Of a DNA stretch of 16,098 nucleotides, positions 1-6,429 are shown piece after piece. The number at the start of each line of letters is the position of its first letter. Positions within the stretch are counted from its first letter, which is position 1. The stretch is from an uncultured Oscillospiraceae bacterium (GTDB lineage Bacteria > Bacillota_A > Clostridia > Oscillospirales > Oscillospiraceae), in NCBI GenBank assembly GCA_900757695.1, contig CAAEOU010000138.1, positions 1 to 16,098 on the forward strand. Direction: 5' to 3'. The position numbers were made by a program, and so were the translations under genes. The notes below the pieces were generated by a model. It saw nothing but the letters and a program-made list of their open reading frames with translations, was not told where the DNA came from and ran no database searches.

Positions 1-299
1 CCGTATCTGAAGATGACTACTTATTCCGCCAGCCAAACGGAAAACCTATGTGTCCCAGCACATTCACATACAGATTTAAACTGATTTTGAAAGCAAATAA
101 TCTGCCGCTGGATTTGAGTGTGCATAGTTTGCGGCATACGAACGCTAGCTTGCTGATTGCACAGGGCGTAGATGTACGCACGGTTGCCAGCCTGCTTGGT
201 CATGCACAGGCAAGTACAACGCTGGATATTTACGCCCATGCATTCGACAAGAACAAACGCAAGGCACAGGAAAAGCTGGGAAAGGCGATTGGACTATGA
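1..299 (+). CDS. Tyrosine recombinase (phage/ICE integrase), C-terminal part
   Basis: The gene enters from outside the window; the open frame starts at base 3 and stops with TGA at 297-299. The visible 98 residues are the end of the catalytic domain of a tyrosine recombinase. The catalytic residues are visible in order: HSLRH (the HxxR box), LLGHAQ (the GH box) and TLDIYAHAF with the nucleophilic tyrosine. This enzyme family cuts and rejoins DNA at att sites to insert or excise an element. The downstream gene overlaps by ATGA, so the two are probably co-translated. A tRNA-Arg 3' half lies about 320 bp downstream, which fits a tRNA-targeting integrase. The stretch around SEDDYLFRQPNGKPM recurs at the far right end of the window in a second recombinase copy. 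The visible part appears intact; the N-terminal DNA-binding domains cannot be judged. Confidence 0.93.
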   Translation, partial: VSEDDYLFRQPNGKPMCPSTFTYRFKLILKANNLPLDLSVHSLRHTNASLLIAQGVDVRTVASLLGHAQASTTLDIYAHAFDKNKRKAQEKLGKAIGL

Positions 300-568
300 G
301 AAAAATCAAGATGACGCGCGCCAATAAAAGTATCCTGCTGAAAGCCTTGGGCGATTACTACTACCGGCAGCGAGCCATGAACACAGGTTGGCGTGAAACT
401 GGATATTTGATACTCAAAGTTGATTCTCTCTCAGCCAGTAAAAAGGCTGCTTTCACCAGTGAGGAAGTCTATCTTGCAAGAAACGCTGTAAATCAGCTGC
501 GAAACAAGAAAATTAAGCAGGGGCAGTACACGGATGCCACCGATGATATGTTGCTAAAGTTATTTTAA
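296..568 (+). CDS. Small protein of unknown function downstream of integrase
   Basis: A 90-residue protein starts at the ATG that overlaps the integrase stop (ATGA), which supports translational coupling and so a real gene. It is basic and apparently soluble, with no signal peptide or membrane segment. A YYYRQRAMNTG stretch near residue 20 and a basic helix near residues 65-75 (VNQLRNKKIKQ) stand out. I do not recognise the family. The position directly after an integrase would suit an element-specific accessory factor (excisionase-like or maintenance), but that is only inference. A strong terminator follows 18 bp after its stop. Confidence 0.72.
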   Translation: MRKIKMTRANKSILLKALGDYYYRQRAMNTGWRETGYLILKVDSLSASKKAAFTSEEVYLARNAVNQLRNKKIKQGQYTDATDDMLLKLF

Positions 569-586
569 AAAGCCAAAAAAGAAAAG

Positions 587-622
587 CCTCATTGCAAAAA
601 ACACATTGCAACGAGGTTTTTT
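587..622 (+). terminator. Rho-independent terminator after the integrase unit
   Basis: CCTCATTGCA (587-596) pairs with TGCAACGAGG (607-616), with one A-C mismatch and a 10-nt loop, followed by six T residues (617-622). It is preceded by A-rich sequence, so it may also work in the other direction. It ends the integrase/small-gene unit. Confidence 0.85.
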
Positions 623-623
623 G

Positions 624-665
624 TGCGACCAGGAGGATTCGAACCTCTGGCCTTCCGGGTCGGAG
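624..665 (-). other. 3' half of a tRNA-Arg(CCG) gene; candidate att site
   Basis: Read on the minus strand, the sequence gives an anticodon loop CTCCGAC (anticodon CCG at 663-661), the 3' anticodon strand CCGGA, variable loop AGGCC, T-arm AGAGG-TTCGAAT-CCTCC, 3' acceptor strand TGGTCGC and discriminator A. The 5' anticodon strand should be TCCGG but the sequence reads CAGTT, and no D-arm follows. Similarity therefore stops exactly at the anticodon stem/loop border. Tyrosine recombinases often cross over in the anticodon loop and copy the 3' tRNA half at one end of the inserted element. This is read as an att remnant, not a functional tRNA. The outermost T-stem pair is mismatched (A-C). Confidence 0.72.
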
Positions 666-695
666 AACTGTGACATTCGGTAATATAGAATGATA

Positions 696-736
696 CAGCG
701 CGGGAATTTGTGTAGTGTGCACAACTTCCCGCGCTG
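696..736. repeat. 17-bp inverted repeat next to the att remnant
   Basis: CAGCGCGGGAATTTGTG (696-712) and CACAACTTCCCGCGCTG (720-736) are inverted copies with one mismatch, separated by TAGTGTG. There is no T-run, so it is not a typical terminator. It could be a recombination directionality or replication/transfer site, or a protein-binding palindrome. The function is unknown. Confidence 0.75.
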
Positions 737-803
737 GTTCGCGTGCAGAATAAACAATGCTGGAGTGTAAAATTCGCTCGTCGAAACCGACAGAAAAAGA
801 ATA

Positions 804-871
804 GTGGTCAAATGGTGGTCAACCAAAAAAGCACGTTTTCCCGGCAGGCCATAATAGCCTAATGTGACCAC
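804..871. repeat. Three GTGGTCA sites, candidate integrase arm sites
   Basis: GTGGTCA occurs at 804-810 and 815-821 in direct orientation, 11 bp apart (one helical turn), and as its complement TGACCAC at 865-871. The cluster lies within 250 bp of the tRNA 3' half. Short repeated sites near the core are typical of integrase arm-binding sites, but the assignment is inference. Apart from this, the inverted repeat and the att remnant, I see no gene in 623-889. Confidence 0.4.
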
Positions 872-889
872 CGCGGCGCTACCGCTCCA

Positions 890-2251
890 TCACCTTGGCA
901 ATCCGCTCAAGTCCACCTGATAGATCATGCCCTCCGGCCGTGTGGGCTGCGCATAAAACATCGCCATATACCAGGGCAGATACAAAACCCCGTTCTCCTG
1001 CTGCACGTTCCCTTTGCAGAAAACAAGCGCCCGACGTGCTTGCCAGTCGGTGACTTGGCGAATCTTATCCAGTGCGGCGTGCCGTTTGTAATCATTGCCG
1101 GATTTGATCTCCACCAGGTCGATGCCCGTGCCGTTTTGCAGCACAAAGTCCAGTTCACCGTATTTATGCGTATCAAAATAATGCAGCGAAAAGCCGTTGG
1201 CCGTGAACATCTGCGCCATCACGTTTTCCAGAATGCTACCCATGTTCACACTCACGTCCCCTTGCAAAATGCTGAACTGGATGCTGTCCATTGAGAGCGC
1301 ACAGAGCAGCCCGGTGTCGGCGGCAAACAGCTTGAACAGGTTCCGCTTCTCATTAAGTTTGAGCGGCGCTTTCGGCTCAGTCACATTGTAGCAGGGCAGT
1401 GCCACGCCGGCGTCCACCAGCCAGTTGAAGCTGTCGGCATAGCGCTCCAGCCTGGCTGTCGGGCGCAGCGAATTGACAAGGAAACGCCGGTTCTTGTCGT
1501 TCAGCTGCGCGGGAATGGAATCGAAGATTGCCCGAATTTTGGGCCGATCATTTGGCTCGGCATACTGGGTAATGTCCTGTCGGTACAGCGCCAGCAATTC
1601 TTGCTGCACCGCCAAAACCTGCCCGATGTCATGCGTGTTCACATAAGTTTGCACCACATCCGGCATACCGCCCACGATGATATAACTGTAAAACAGCCGC
1701 TCAATCGTATCTTGGATTACGGCGGGAACCGGCTTTTCTGAGCCGTAACAGTCCCGCAGCAGCGCCAGCGTCGGTTCCTGCACGCCGCTGGCAACAAGAA
1801 ATTCCTCAAAATCCATGGGATACATGGCATAGAGTTCCTCGAAACCAACCGGGTAAGAAGGGACTTTTTTGTTTTTGACGCCCAGCAGCGACCCGGTTTC
1901 TACATAATCAAAGCGACCATCCTCCACCAAAAATTTGATGGCGGTCCGTGCGTTAGGGCATTCCTGAATCTCGTCCAGCAAAATCAGCGTCTTGCCCGGC
2001 GCCAAAGGCTTGCGGGCCAGTGCGGACAGGTTTTCGACGATTGTATCGGCATCGAGCTTGCCGTCAAAGGCGGCACGGGCGTTCGCATCCAGAATGAAAT
2101 TGAACTCGACAAAGCAGTCGTATTCCGCTTTGCCAAACTCACGCACCACTGTTGTCTTACCGATTTGGCGTGCGCCTTGGATGCACAAGGCTTTTTTGTT
2201 GGGCTGCGCCTTCCAGCTTTTCAGTTTGTCATACGCTTTGCGATAGAGCAT
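890..2251 (-). CDS. AAA-type ATPase with DUF4143-like C-terminal domain
   Basis: From the preferred start the protein has about 453 residues. The Walker A motif GARQIGKTT lies at about 26-34, Walker B LILLDEIQ at about 89-96, and a sensor-like ETGSLLG at about 118-124. Near the C-terminus, GELDFVLQ followed by DLVEIKSG has the spacing of a PD-(D/E)xK nuclease-like fold. This is the common family of 400-450 residue bacterial and archaeal ATPases with a DUF4143/DUF234-type tail, whose cellular role is poorly known. The start at 2251 is chosen because GGAGG at 2261-2257 sits 5 nt before it; an ATG four codons upstream (2263) would overlap that site. The gene has its own promoter at 2281-2309 and no partner genes. 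Family call is firm; function is open. Confidence 0.9.
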   Translation of the reverse strand: MLYRKAYDKLKSWKAQPNKKALCIQGARQIGKTTVVREFGKAEYDCFVEFNFILDANARAAFDGKLDADTIVENLSALARKPLAPGKTLILLDEIQECPNARTAIKFLVEDGRFDYVETGSLLGVKNKKVPSYPVGFEELYAMYPMDFEEFLVASGVQEPTLALLRDCYGSEKPVPAVIQDTIERLFYSYIIVGGMPDVVQTYVNTHDIGQVLAVQQELLALYRQDITQYAEPNDRPKIRAIFDSIPAQLNDKNRRFLVNSLRPTARLERYADSFNWLVDAGVALPCYNVTEPKAPLKLNEKRNLFKLFAADTGLLCALSMDSIQFSILQGDVSVNMGSILENVMAQMFTANGFSLHYFDTHKYGELDFVLQNGTGIDLVEIKSGNDYKRHAALDKIRQVTDWQARRALVFCKGNVQQENGVLYLPWYMAMFYAQPTRPEGMIYQVDLSGLPR

Positions 2252-2280
2252 GGCCGCCTCCATAGGTTGATGTGGTTTTT

Positions 2281-2309
2281 AGTATAACACAATTCAAAGG
2301 AAACGGCAA
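2281..2309 (-). promoter_or_regulatory. Sigma-A-type promoter of the ATPase gene
   Basis: On the minus strand, TTGCCG (2309-2304) and TATACT (2286-2281) are separated by exactly 17 bp. The -10 box lies about 30 bp before the ATPase start, so the gene is probably transcribed alone with a short leader. Confidence 0.75.
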
Positions 2310-2316
2310 GTGTTCT

Positions 2317-2359
2317 GCGACATAATTCAAAAAAGCAACGGAGAGTTTCGCGACATTAT
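2317..2359. repeat. Two GCGACATWAT repeats, 33 bp apart
   Basis: GCGACATAAT (2317-2326) and GCGACATTAT (2350-2359) are near-identical direct copies at a 33-bp period. They lie between the ATPase promoter and the MATE fragment. They look like part of an intergenic repeat or a degenerate element end; nothing more can be said from two copies. Confidence 0.5.
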
Positions 2360-2410
2360 GAATAGTGGGGCCGGGGCAACCAGGCCTTGTAGGCAGCCTT
2401 CGTGCCCTCC

Positions 2411-2925
2411 TCACCGCCAGGTCAGCCCCCGCCAGGCGGCGGCGAACAGCAGTGCGGCGATGGCGGCACCCAGCATATCGGCCACAGCGCGGGTGGCTGC
2501 CAAGCCCGGCAGGCCCAGCAGCGCGTGCAGCAGGTACAGCGCTGGCAGCAACAGTGCGCCCTGTCGCAGCGCAGACAGCACCGTGGTCGCGGCCGCACGG
2601 CCGGACGCCTGCAAAAAGTTGACGCCCAGGTAATACACGCCAAACAGCGGGCTGCCCAGCAGCAGCCAGGGCAGCAGACTGCGGCCCAGCGCCAACGCTT
2701 CAGGATCCGAGAGGAAGAGCCGCAGCAGCGCATCGTGCCCAATCAGGCAGGCTACGGCAAACGCCGCCCCGAACCCGACCGTCAAAACCAGCAGGCGGTT
2801 GCTGAAACTGCCCGCGCACCCCGCCAGCAGACTGCTGACGCCGTTGGGCAGCCCCAGCGCCAGCACGCGGCCCAGCCGGGCCGGGTCGCGCAGCGCGTCG
2901 GCCGGGGCCAGGCTCAACGCACCAG
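2411..2925 (-). pseudogene. MATE-family efflux transporter fragment
   Basis: The frame ends with TGA at 2411-2413 and codes for the C-terminal part of a MATE drug/cation antiporter. A segment with LALGLPNGVSS is typical of the start of the second half of MATE proteins. It is followed by hydrophobic segments around LLRLFLSDPEALALG and YLGVNFLQASGRA, and a last membrane pair. Two defects are visible. The N-terminal half is missing, because the frame runs into IS66 sequence near 2925. In addition, after GSFSNRLL the protein jumps to a later helix, so roughly 70 residues seem deleted compared with normal MATE proteins. The DNA is very GC-rich compared with both sides, which suggests a separate origin. 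Non-functional as it stands. The right border is approximate. Confidence 0.75.
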
Positions 2926-3789
2926 GCTCTGCTGAAGCGGGATGTTCTGCACGCGGACGAGACGACCGTACAGGTACTGAAAGAGCTTGGCAAGGCTGCG
3001 GGCAGCCGGTCGTACATGTGGGTGTACCGCAGCGGGAACGACGGGCTTGCGCCAATCATCCTGTTCGAGTACCGCCCGGGGCGAAGTGGCGAGTATGCGG
3101 AGAAATGCCTGGGAGATTTCCGTGGGTATGCGCATACAGACGGGTACACTGGATACAACCGGCTGACCAAGGTGACCCGGTGAGGCTGCTGGGCGCATGT
3201 GCGGCGCAAGTTCGTGGAGGCCATCCCGAGCACCGTCGAGGCGGATGAACCGCCCACCCTGGCACAGCAGGGCCGCAATTACTGCGACCAGCTGTCTGCC
3301 AAAGAGAATAAAATCATGAAGCTGGAGCCGGGAGAGCGGCAGAAAGCACGCCTTGAGGAAGAAACGCCGATTCTCAGGGCTTTTTGGTGCTGGCTGGATG
3401 AACTTTCGGCCCAGCCGCTGGCCGGGCAGCTGAAGAAAGCGGTAGAATACGCTCAGGGGCAGCATCCGTATCTCGAAAACTACCTCAAAGACCCGCGTTG
3501 CCAGATTTCCAACAACTGGGCGGAGAATGCCGTTCGCCCGTTTGCGGTGGGGCGCAAGAACTGGCTGTTCAGCGATACGGTCCGCGGCGCAAAGGCCAGC
3601 GCCATTGTTTACAGTCTTGTTGAGACAGCCAAGGCCAACGGCCTGCTCCCCAGGGATTATCTGAGGATGCCGCTGGAAGAACTGCCTGACCTCGACTTCC
3701 GTGCCCATCCTGAGCGGCTGGACTGGGTCATGCCGTGGGGTAAATATGTTGAGGAAGGTTTCAAGGAGATAGCCGCAAAAACTGAATAG
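2926..3789 (+). pseudogene. IS66-family transposase, 5'-truncated with in-frame stop
   Basis: The frame begins inside the catalytic domain with LLKRDVLHADETTVQVL and runs to TAG at 3787-3789. The three acidic residues expected for IS66 are visible: D in HADET, D in AHTDGYTGYN and E in NNWAENAVRPFAVGRKNW. A TGA at 3181-3183 breaks the frame between KVTR and GCWAHVRRKF, where family members normally have a cysteine; one base change from TGC would explain it. The remainder can be read from a GTG at 3199. The N-terminal zinc-finger and helix-turn-helix part is missing, replaced at about 2926 by the MATE fragment. The partner genes tnpA and tnpB of IS66 are absent. This is a dead insertion-sequence remnant. 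Confidence 0.88.
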
Positions 3790-3822
3790 GCGCTCCCAAA
3801 TAAGGGAGGCGCACCCGCTTGC

Positions 3823-3856
3823 CGGGGCAGAGTTGCTGAGCTCTGCCCCGTTTTTT
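3823..3856 (+). terminator. Rho-independent terminator after IS66 remnant
   Basis: CGGGGCAGAG (3823-3832) pairs perfectly with CTCTGCCCCG (3841-3850) around an 8-nt loop and is followed by TTTTTT. A second, imperfect hairpin (GCGCTCCC/GGGAGGCGC, about 3791-3812) lies just before it. Confidence 0.88.
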
Positions 3857-3984
3857 GTATGTTGTTCTTAAAAAGTCTGACCGATCTGTAAAAAAGTACA
3901 TATCCATGTCTGGACTGACATTTTCTTACAAGATACCCTGCCTTTGGCGGCCGTTTGAACGGTCGAACAAAGGAGGATTTTTGT

Positions 3985-4278
3985 ATGACATTTCGAGCCC
4001 CTAAATATCCCATTCTGCCCCGGCAGCGCTCCCTGGATCTGGATGTACACGCAAAGCGATCCAAGCGCGGCTTCAGTCAGGAGCGTATGGCGGAATATCT
4101 GGACATATCCATCGGTGAGTACAAACTCATTGAAAGTTATGGACATATCCCCAAAACAGGATATTTCCTGCTTATCTGCTGGAAACTGCGGCTCAATCCG
4201 CTTTGCTATTTGAAGCAGGCATTGCAACAGGAGGATCGAGATGTATCTGTATTGGGTGAAGAAGCAGAGACTGCTTGA
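3985..4278 (+). CDS. Small helix-turn-helix (XRE-like) protein
   Basis: A 97-residue protein is preceded by AAAGGAGG 8 nt before the ATG at 3985; an upstream in-frame ATG at 3955 lacks such a site. Residues about 29-53 (GFSQERMAEYLDISIGEYKLIE) have the pattern of a lambda-repressor-like helix-turn-helix, followed by an aromatic helix (GYFLLICWKLRLNP). It probably binds DNA as a small regulator, which is family-level inference. The next gene starts inside its last 38 bases in another frame and has its own Shine-Dalgarno site, so the two are tightly linked. An element- or cargo-specific regulator is most likely. Confidence 0.7.
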   Translation: MTFRAPKYPILPRQRSLDLDVHAKRSKRGFSQERMAEYLDISIGEYKLIESYGHIPKTGYFLLICWKLRLNPLCYLKQALQQEDRDVSVLGEEAETA

Positions 4279-4468
4279 CCCCGACTTGGGTGAATATATC
4301 TCGTTTGGAATCGGCGTTTGGGATTTGCGAGCTGGCACAAAGCCGTTGCTCTTCATCCCGGACGCTTCTACGGACGGAAAAGCAGTTCTGAACCTGGCGA
4401 TTCGCTGCACTCTTGGCAGGCTCGACCCCTGCCAGCTTATGGACGTCGTTGAGGACTTCCTCTGCTGA
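4241..4468 (+). CDS. Small conserved-looking protein, DUF6514-like
   Basis: A 75-residue protein starts at the ATG at 4241, with GGAGG about 7 nt upstream, inside the 3' end of the HTH gene. The order of motifs is an N-terminal YLYWVKKQRL strand, DLGEYISFGIGV, IPDASTDGKAVLNLAIRC, and a C-terminal end LMDVVEDFLC. This layout (GEYxSYGI, then DxSTD, then DVVEDFL) reminds me of small clostridial proteins in DUF6514, whose function is unknown. The family match is from memory and needs a profile search. The overlap with the HTH gene suggests they act together. Downstream at about 4502-4535, ATGGC/GCCAT flanks a 20-nt gap before TTTTTA, at best a weak terminator. Confidence 0.62.
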   Translation: MYLYWVKKQRLLDPDLGEYISFGIGVWDLRAGTKPLLFIPDASTDGKAVLNLAIRCTLGRLDPCQLMDVVEDFLC

Positions 4469-4572
4469 CATTTAATTGTCCTACTTTCCAAAACAGGTTC
4501 ATGGCGACATGGGTCTGTTTGTGCTGCCATTTTTATGACAGGAGATCCTTAGGCGGTTACGGCAAGTCCATC

Positions 4573-5349
4573 TTACATCAGTTTTATTTTCCGTAATGGG
4601 GTTACGGCTTCCCACAATCCCTTATTTAGGATCGACATATCTGACCCCACATAAAAACAGCGGATGCCGGCTTTGTATCTGTCACGCAGATCTTCTTCTG
4701 TAAAGCTCTTATCCAACGCCATCTTACCGGAGCTTAAGATCTTCCTATATACGTTTTCCTTGCAGCGGAGCAAATCCGGATGATTGCTTTGGCCCGGACA
4801 ACCTAAAGCATAACTTAAATCAGCTGTTCCTACTGACACAATGTCCAGCTCGGGGATCGACAAAATGTTCTCCAAGTCATCTACGGCGCTCTTGGTCTCA
4901 ATGATAGCCGCAATCACTGTTGCCTGATTGACGATCTCGCCATATTGTGTTGAATCCGAAATGAGGTGCCCGTATTTCCCTGCGCGGGAGTCGGTGCTGA
5001 CACCCCGGTGCCCGACGGGATAATATTTTACAGCGTCTACCAACTCTTTGATTTGCTGGGCATCCTGTGCGTCTGCCAGCATGATCCCGGCTGCGCCCAT
5101 ATCCATCAATCGTCCGATTACCGCAGGACGAACATCAGCTACTCGAACCAGGCAGGCCGTGCCATAAGCATCTGCCGCGCGCACAATGTTTACCATCGTC
5201 TCGCTATTGTGCTGATAATGTTCCCAGTCAATCACGATCAAGTCGATCCCATTGACCGCCATGATCTCAGCCGAAGACGGTTCTGGCATTCGCAAAAACG
5301 CACAGGCCAGCGGCTGATTCTTTTTGATTTTTTCTCGTATCGTATTCAT
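4573..5349 (-). CDS. HpcH/HpaI-family 2-oxo acid aldolase
   Basis: A 258-residue class II (metal-dependent) aldolase of the HpcH/HpaI family. These enzymes cleave 4-hydroxy-2-oxo acids or 2-keto-3-deoxy sugar acids to pyruvate plus an aldehyde in the cytoplasm. The active-site set is visible: DWEH (D41, H44), LVRV (R69), PVGHRG (about 111-116), IIETKSAV (metal ligand E151) and VGTADLSYALG (metal ligand D177), close to the numbering of E. coli HpaI. The start at 5349 is chosen because its ATG overlaps the TGA of the preceding lactonase gene (ATGA). It is the last gene of the operon. Its place after two dehydrogenase/lactonase pairs points to a sugar-acid aldolase such as KDR or YfaU-type enzymes, but no dehydratase is present to make a 3-deoxy acid. 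The exact substrate is unknown. Confidence 0.9.
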   Translation of the reverse strand: MNTIREKIKKNQPLACAFLRMPEPSSAEIMAVNGIDLIVIDWEHYQHNSETMVNIVRAADAYGTACLVRVADVRPAVIGRLMDMGAAGIMLADAQDAQQIKELVDAVKYYPVGHRGVSTDSRAGKYGHLISDSTQYGEIVNQATVIAAIIETKSAVDDLENILSIPELDIVSVGTADLSYALGCPGQSNHPDLLRCKENVYRKILSSGKMALDKSFTEEDLRDRYKAGIRCFYVGSDMSILNKGLWEAVTPLRKIKLM

Positions 5350-6413
5350 ATCATCACCACACAAGCCGGTGCAGGAACATCTGCTGTAGCGAGCACATTA
5401 CCAATCGCACCTGTCTGTTCATTTCGCTCCATGATACTGATCTGATTCGATTCTTTATTGGCAACGAAGATCGTATGTTCTTCCGGCCCAAAGCAGATAT
5501 GGCGAGGGCCTTTCCCTCCACAGGGCCAAAAATCTGGCGCATGCAGTTTGCCTGTCTCATCAATCGAGAAGGCCGCGATACTGTCATGCCCTCGATTGCA
5601 GGCATACAGAAAACGGCCGTCTTTTGATACAATCAGTTCTGCCGCGTAACTAGTGCCAGAAAATTTCTCCGGCAAAGTGGAAACGCATTGCTTCTCGGTC
5701 AGAATCCCTTGATTACCGTCATAGTTATATACGTAAATATGGTTTCCGATTTCTGTAAGCAGATATCCATACCGCCCACAAGGGTGAAAGACGAAATGAC
5801 GGGGCCCTTCTCCAGAGGCGACTTGTACAACTGGCTGATTGGGATTCCGAACCAGTTTTCCCGACTTTCTGTCCAATTTGTAGTTTACCAATTTGTCCGT
5901 CCCGAGATCTGGTACGATGACCCCTGTTCCGTCCGGCGTCTGAATGACCGCATGTGCTCGCGGCGCATCCTGCCGGACTGGCACTATACTGTGCCCATAA
6001 TGTTGTACAAGATCCGTCATGGTCAATTGTCCGTTTTCGTCACTACGGGTGACCAGTACGCTCCCGCTCGCATAATTTGCACCAAATACATACGAACCAA
6101 AAGCATCCGCACACACATGGGCACACTTTGATCCTGTTGTTTCTACTGCATCGACAAAAATAAGTGAACCATCTTCTTCTACTCGGTAGCTATGCAAAAC
6201 AGCCCGATCTTTTCGTTCATTTTCCACAAACAGGTATCCATTTCGGTATACCAAAAAACCAGGATCTATATCATTATTGCTGTAGCATCCCGTGAAAGAC
6301 AGCCCTTTCCCATCATCCTGTAGAGAAAAGGCATAGATACCCTTACTCCCTGTTAAAGGCGAGTCACTTTGATTTCCGCCTGTATATGTACCCACATACA
6401 CTCGCCGTTTCAT
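5346..6413 (-). CDS. Lactonase, seven-bladed beta-propeller (6-phosphogluconolactonase/YkgB-like), copy 1
   Basis: A 355-residue protein begins MKRRVYVGTYTGG, a typical first strand of this lactonase family (Pgl, YkgB and carboxymuconate cyclase relatives). Repeated propeller blades carry VPDLGTDKLVNY, GEGPRHFVFHPCGRYGYLLTE and FWPCGGKGPRHICFG. These enzymes open sugar lactones to the acid. The start at 6413 has GGTGGAG 4-10 nt upstream; a longer open frame to 6512 lies inside the preceding SDR gene and is not needed. The gene starts 16 bp after the SDR stop and overlaps the aldolase by ATGA. Absence of a phosphotransferase or kinase in the cluster makes an unphosphorylated lactone the likely substrate (inference). 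A related copy is at 11861-12946. Confidence 0.88.
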   Translation of the reverse strand: MKRRVYVGTYTGGNQSDSPLTGSKGIYAFSLQDDGKGLSFTGCYSNNDIDPGFLVYRNGYLFVENERKDRAVLHSYRVEEDGSLIFVDAVETTGSKCAHVCADAFGSYVFGANYASGSVLVTRSDENGQLTMTDLVQHYGHSIVPVRQDAPRAHAVIQTPDGTGVIVPDLGTDKLVNYKLDRKSGKLVRNPNQPVVQVASGEGPRHFVFHPCGRYGYLLTEIGNHIYVYNYDGNQGILTEKQCVSTLPEKFSGTSYAAELIVSKDGRFLYACNRGHDSIAAFSIDETGKLHAPDFWPCGGKGPRHICFGPEEHTIFVANKESNQISIMERNEQTGAIGNVLATADVPAPACVVMI

Positions 6414-6429
6414 GTCTCCACCCCCCATG

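Noticed and set aside
624..710. Complete tRNA gene
   Set aside because: Only the 3' half folds; the 5' anticodon strand, D-arm and 5' acceptor strand are absent.
560..871. Minus-strand frame of 103 codons
   Set aside because: It covers the terminator, the tRNA-Arg half and the palindrome, has no ribosome site, and its protein shows no family features.
2402..2935. Long Gln/Arg-rich plus-strand frame over the MATE fragment
   Set aside because: It is the antisense shadow of GC-rich MATE coding sequence; the minus strand gives recognisable MATE motifs.
2700..3708. Minus-strand frames of 192 and 264 codons over the IS66 region
   Set aside because: The plus strand carries the IS66 transposase with its catalytic residues; these frames are shadows.
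3868..4530. Minus-strand frame of 220 codons
   Set aside because: It overlaps two plus-strand genes that have strong ribosome sites and HTH or conserved-looking content; no family features are seen on the minus strand.
4469..4572. Terminator shared between the convergent small gene and the aldolase
   Set aside because: Only a 5-bp stem (ATGGC/GCCAT) with a 20-nt gap before TTTTTA on the plus strand is visible; too weak to annotate.
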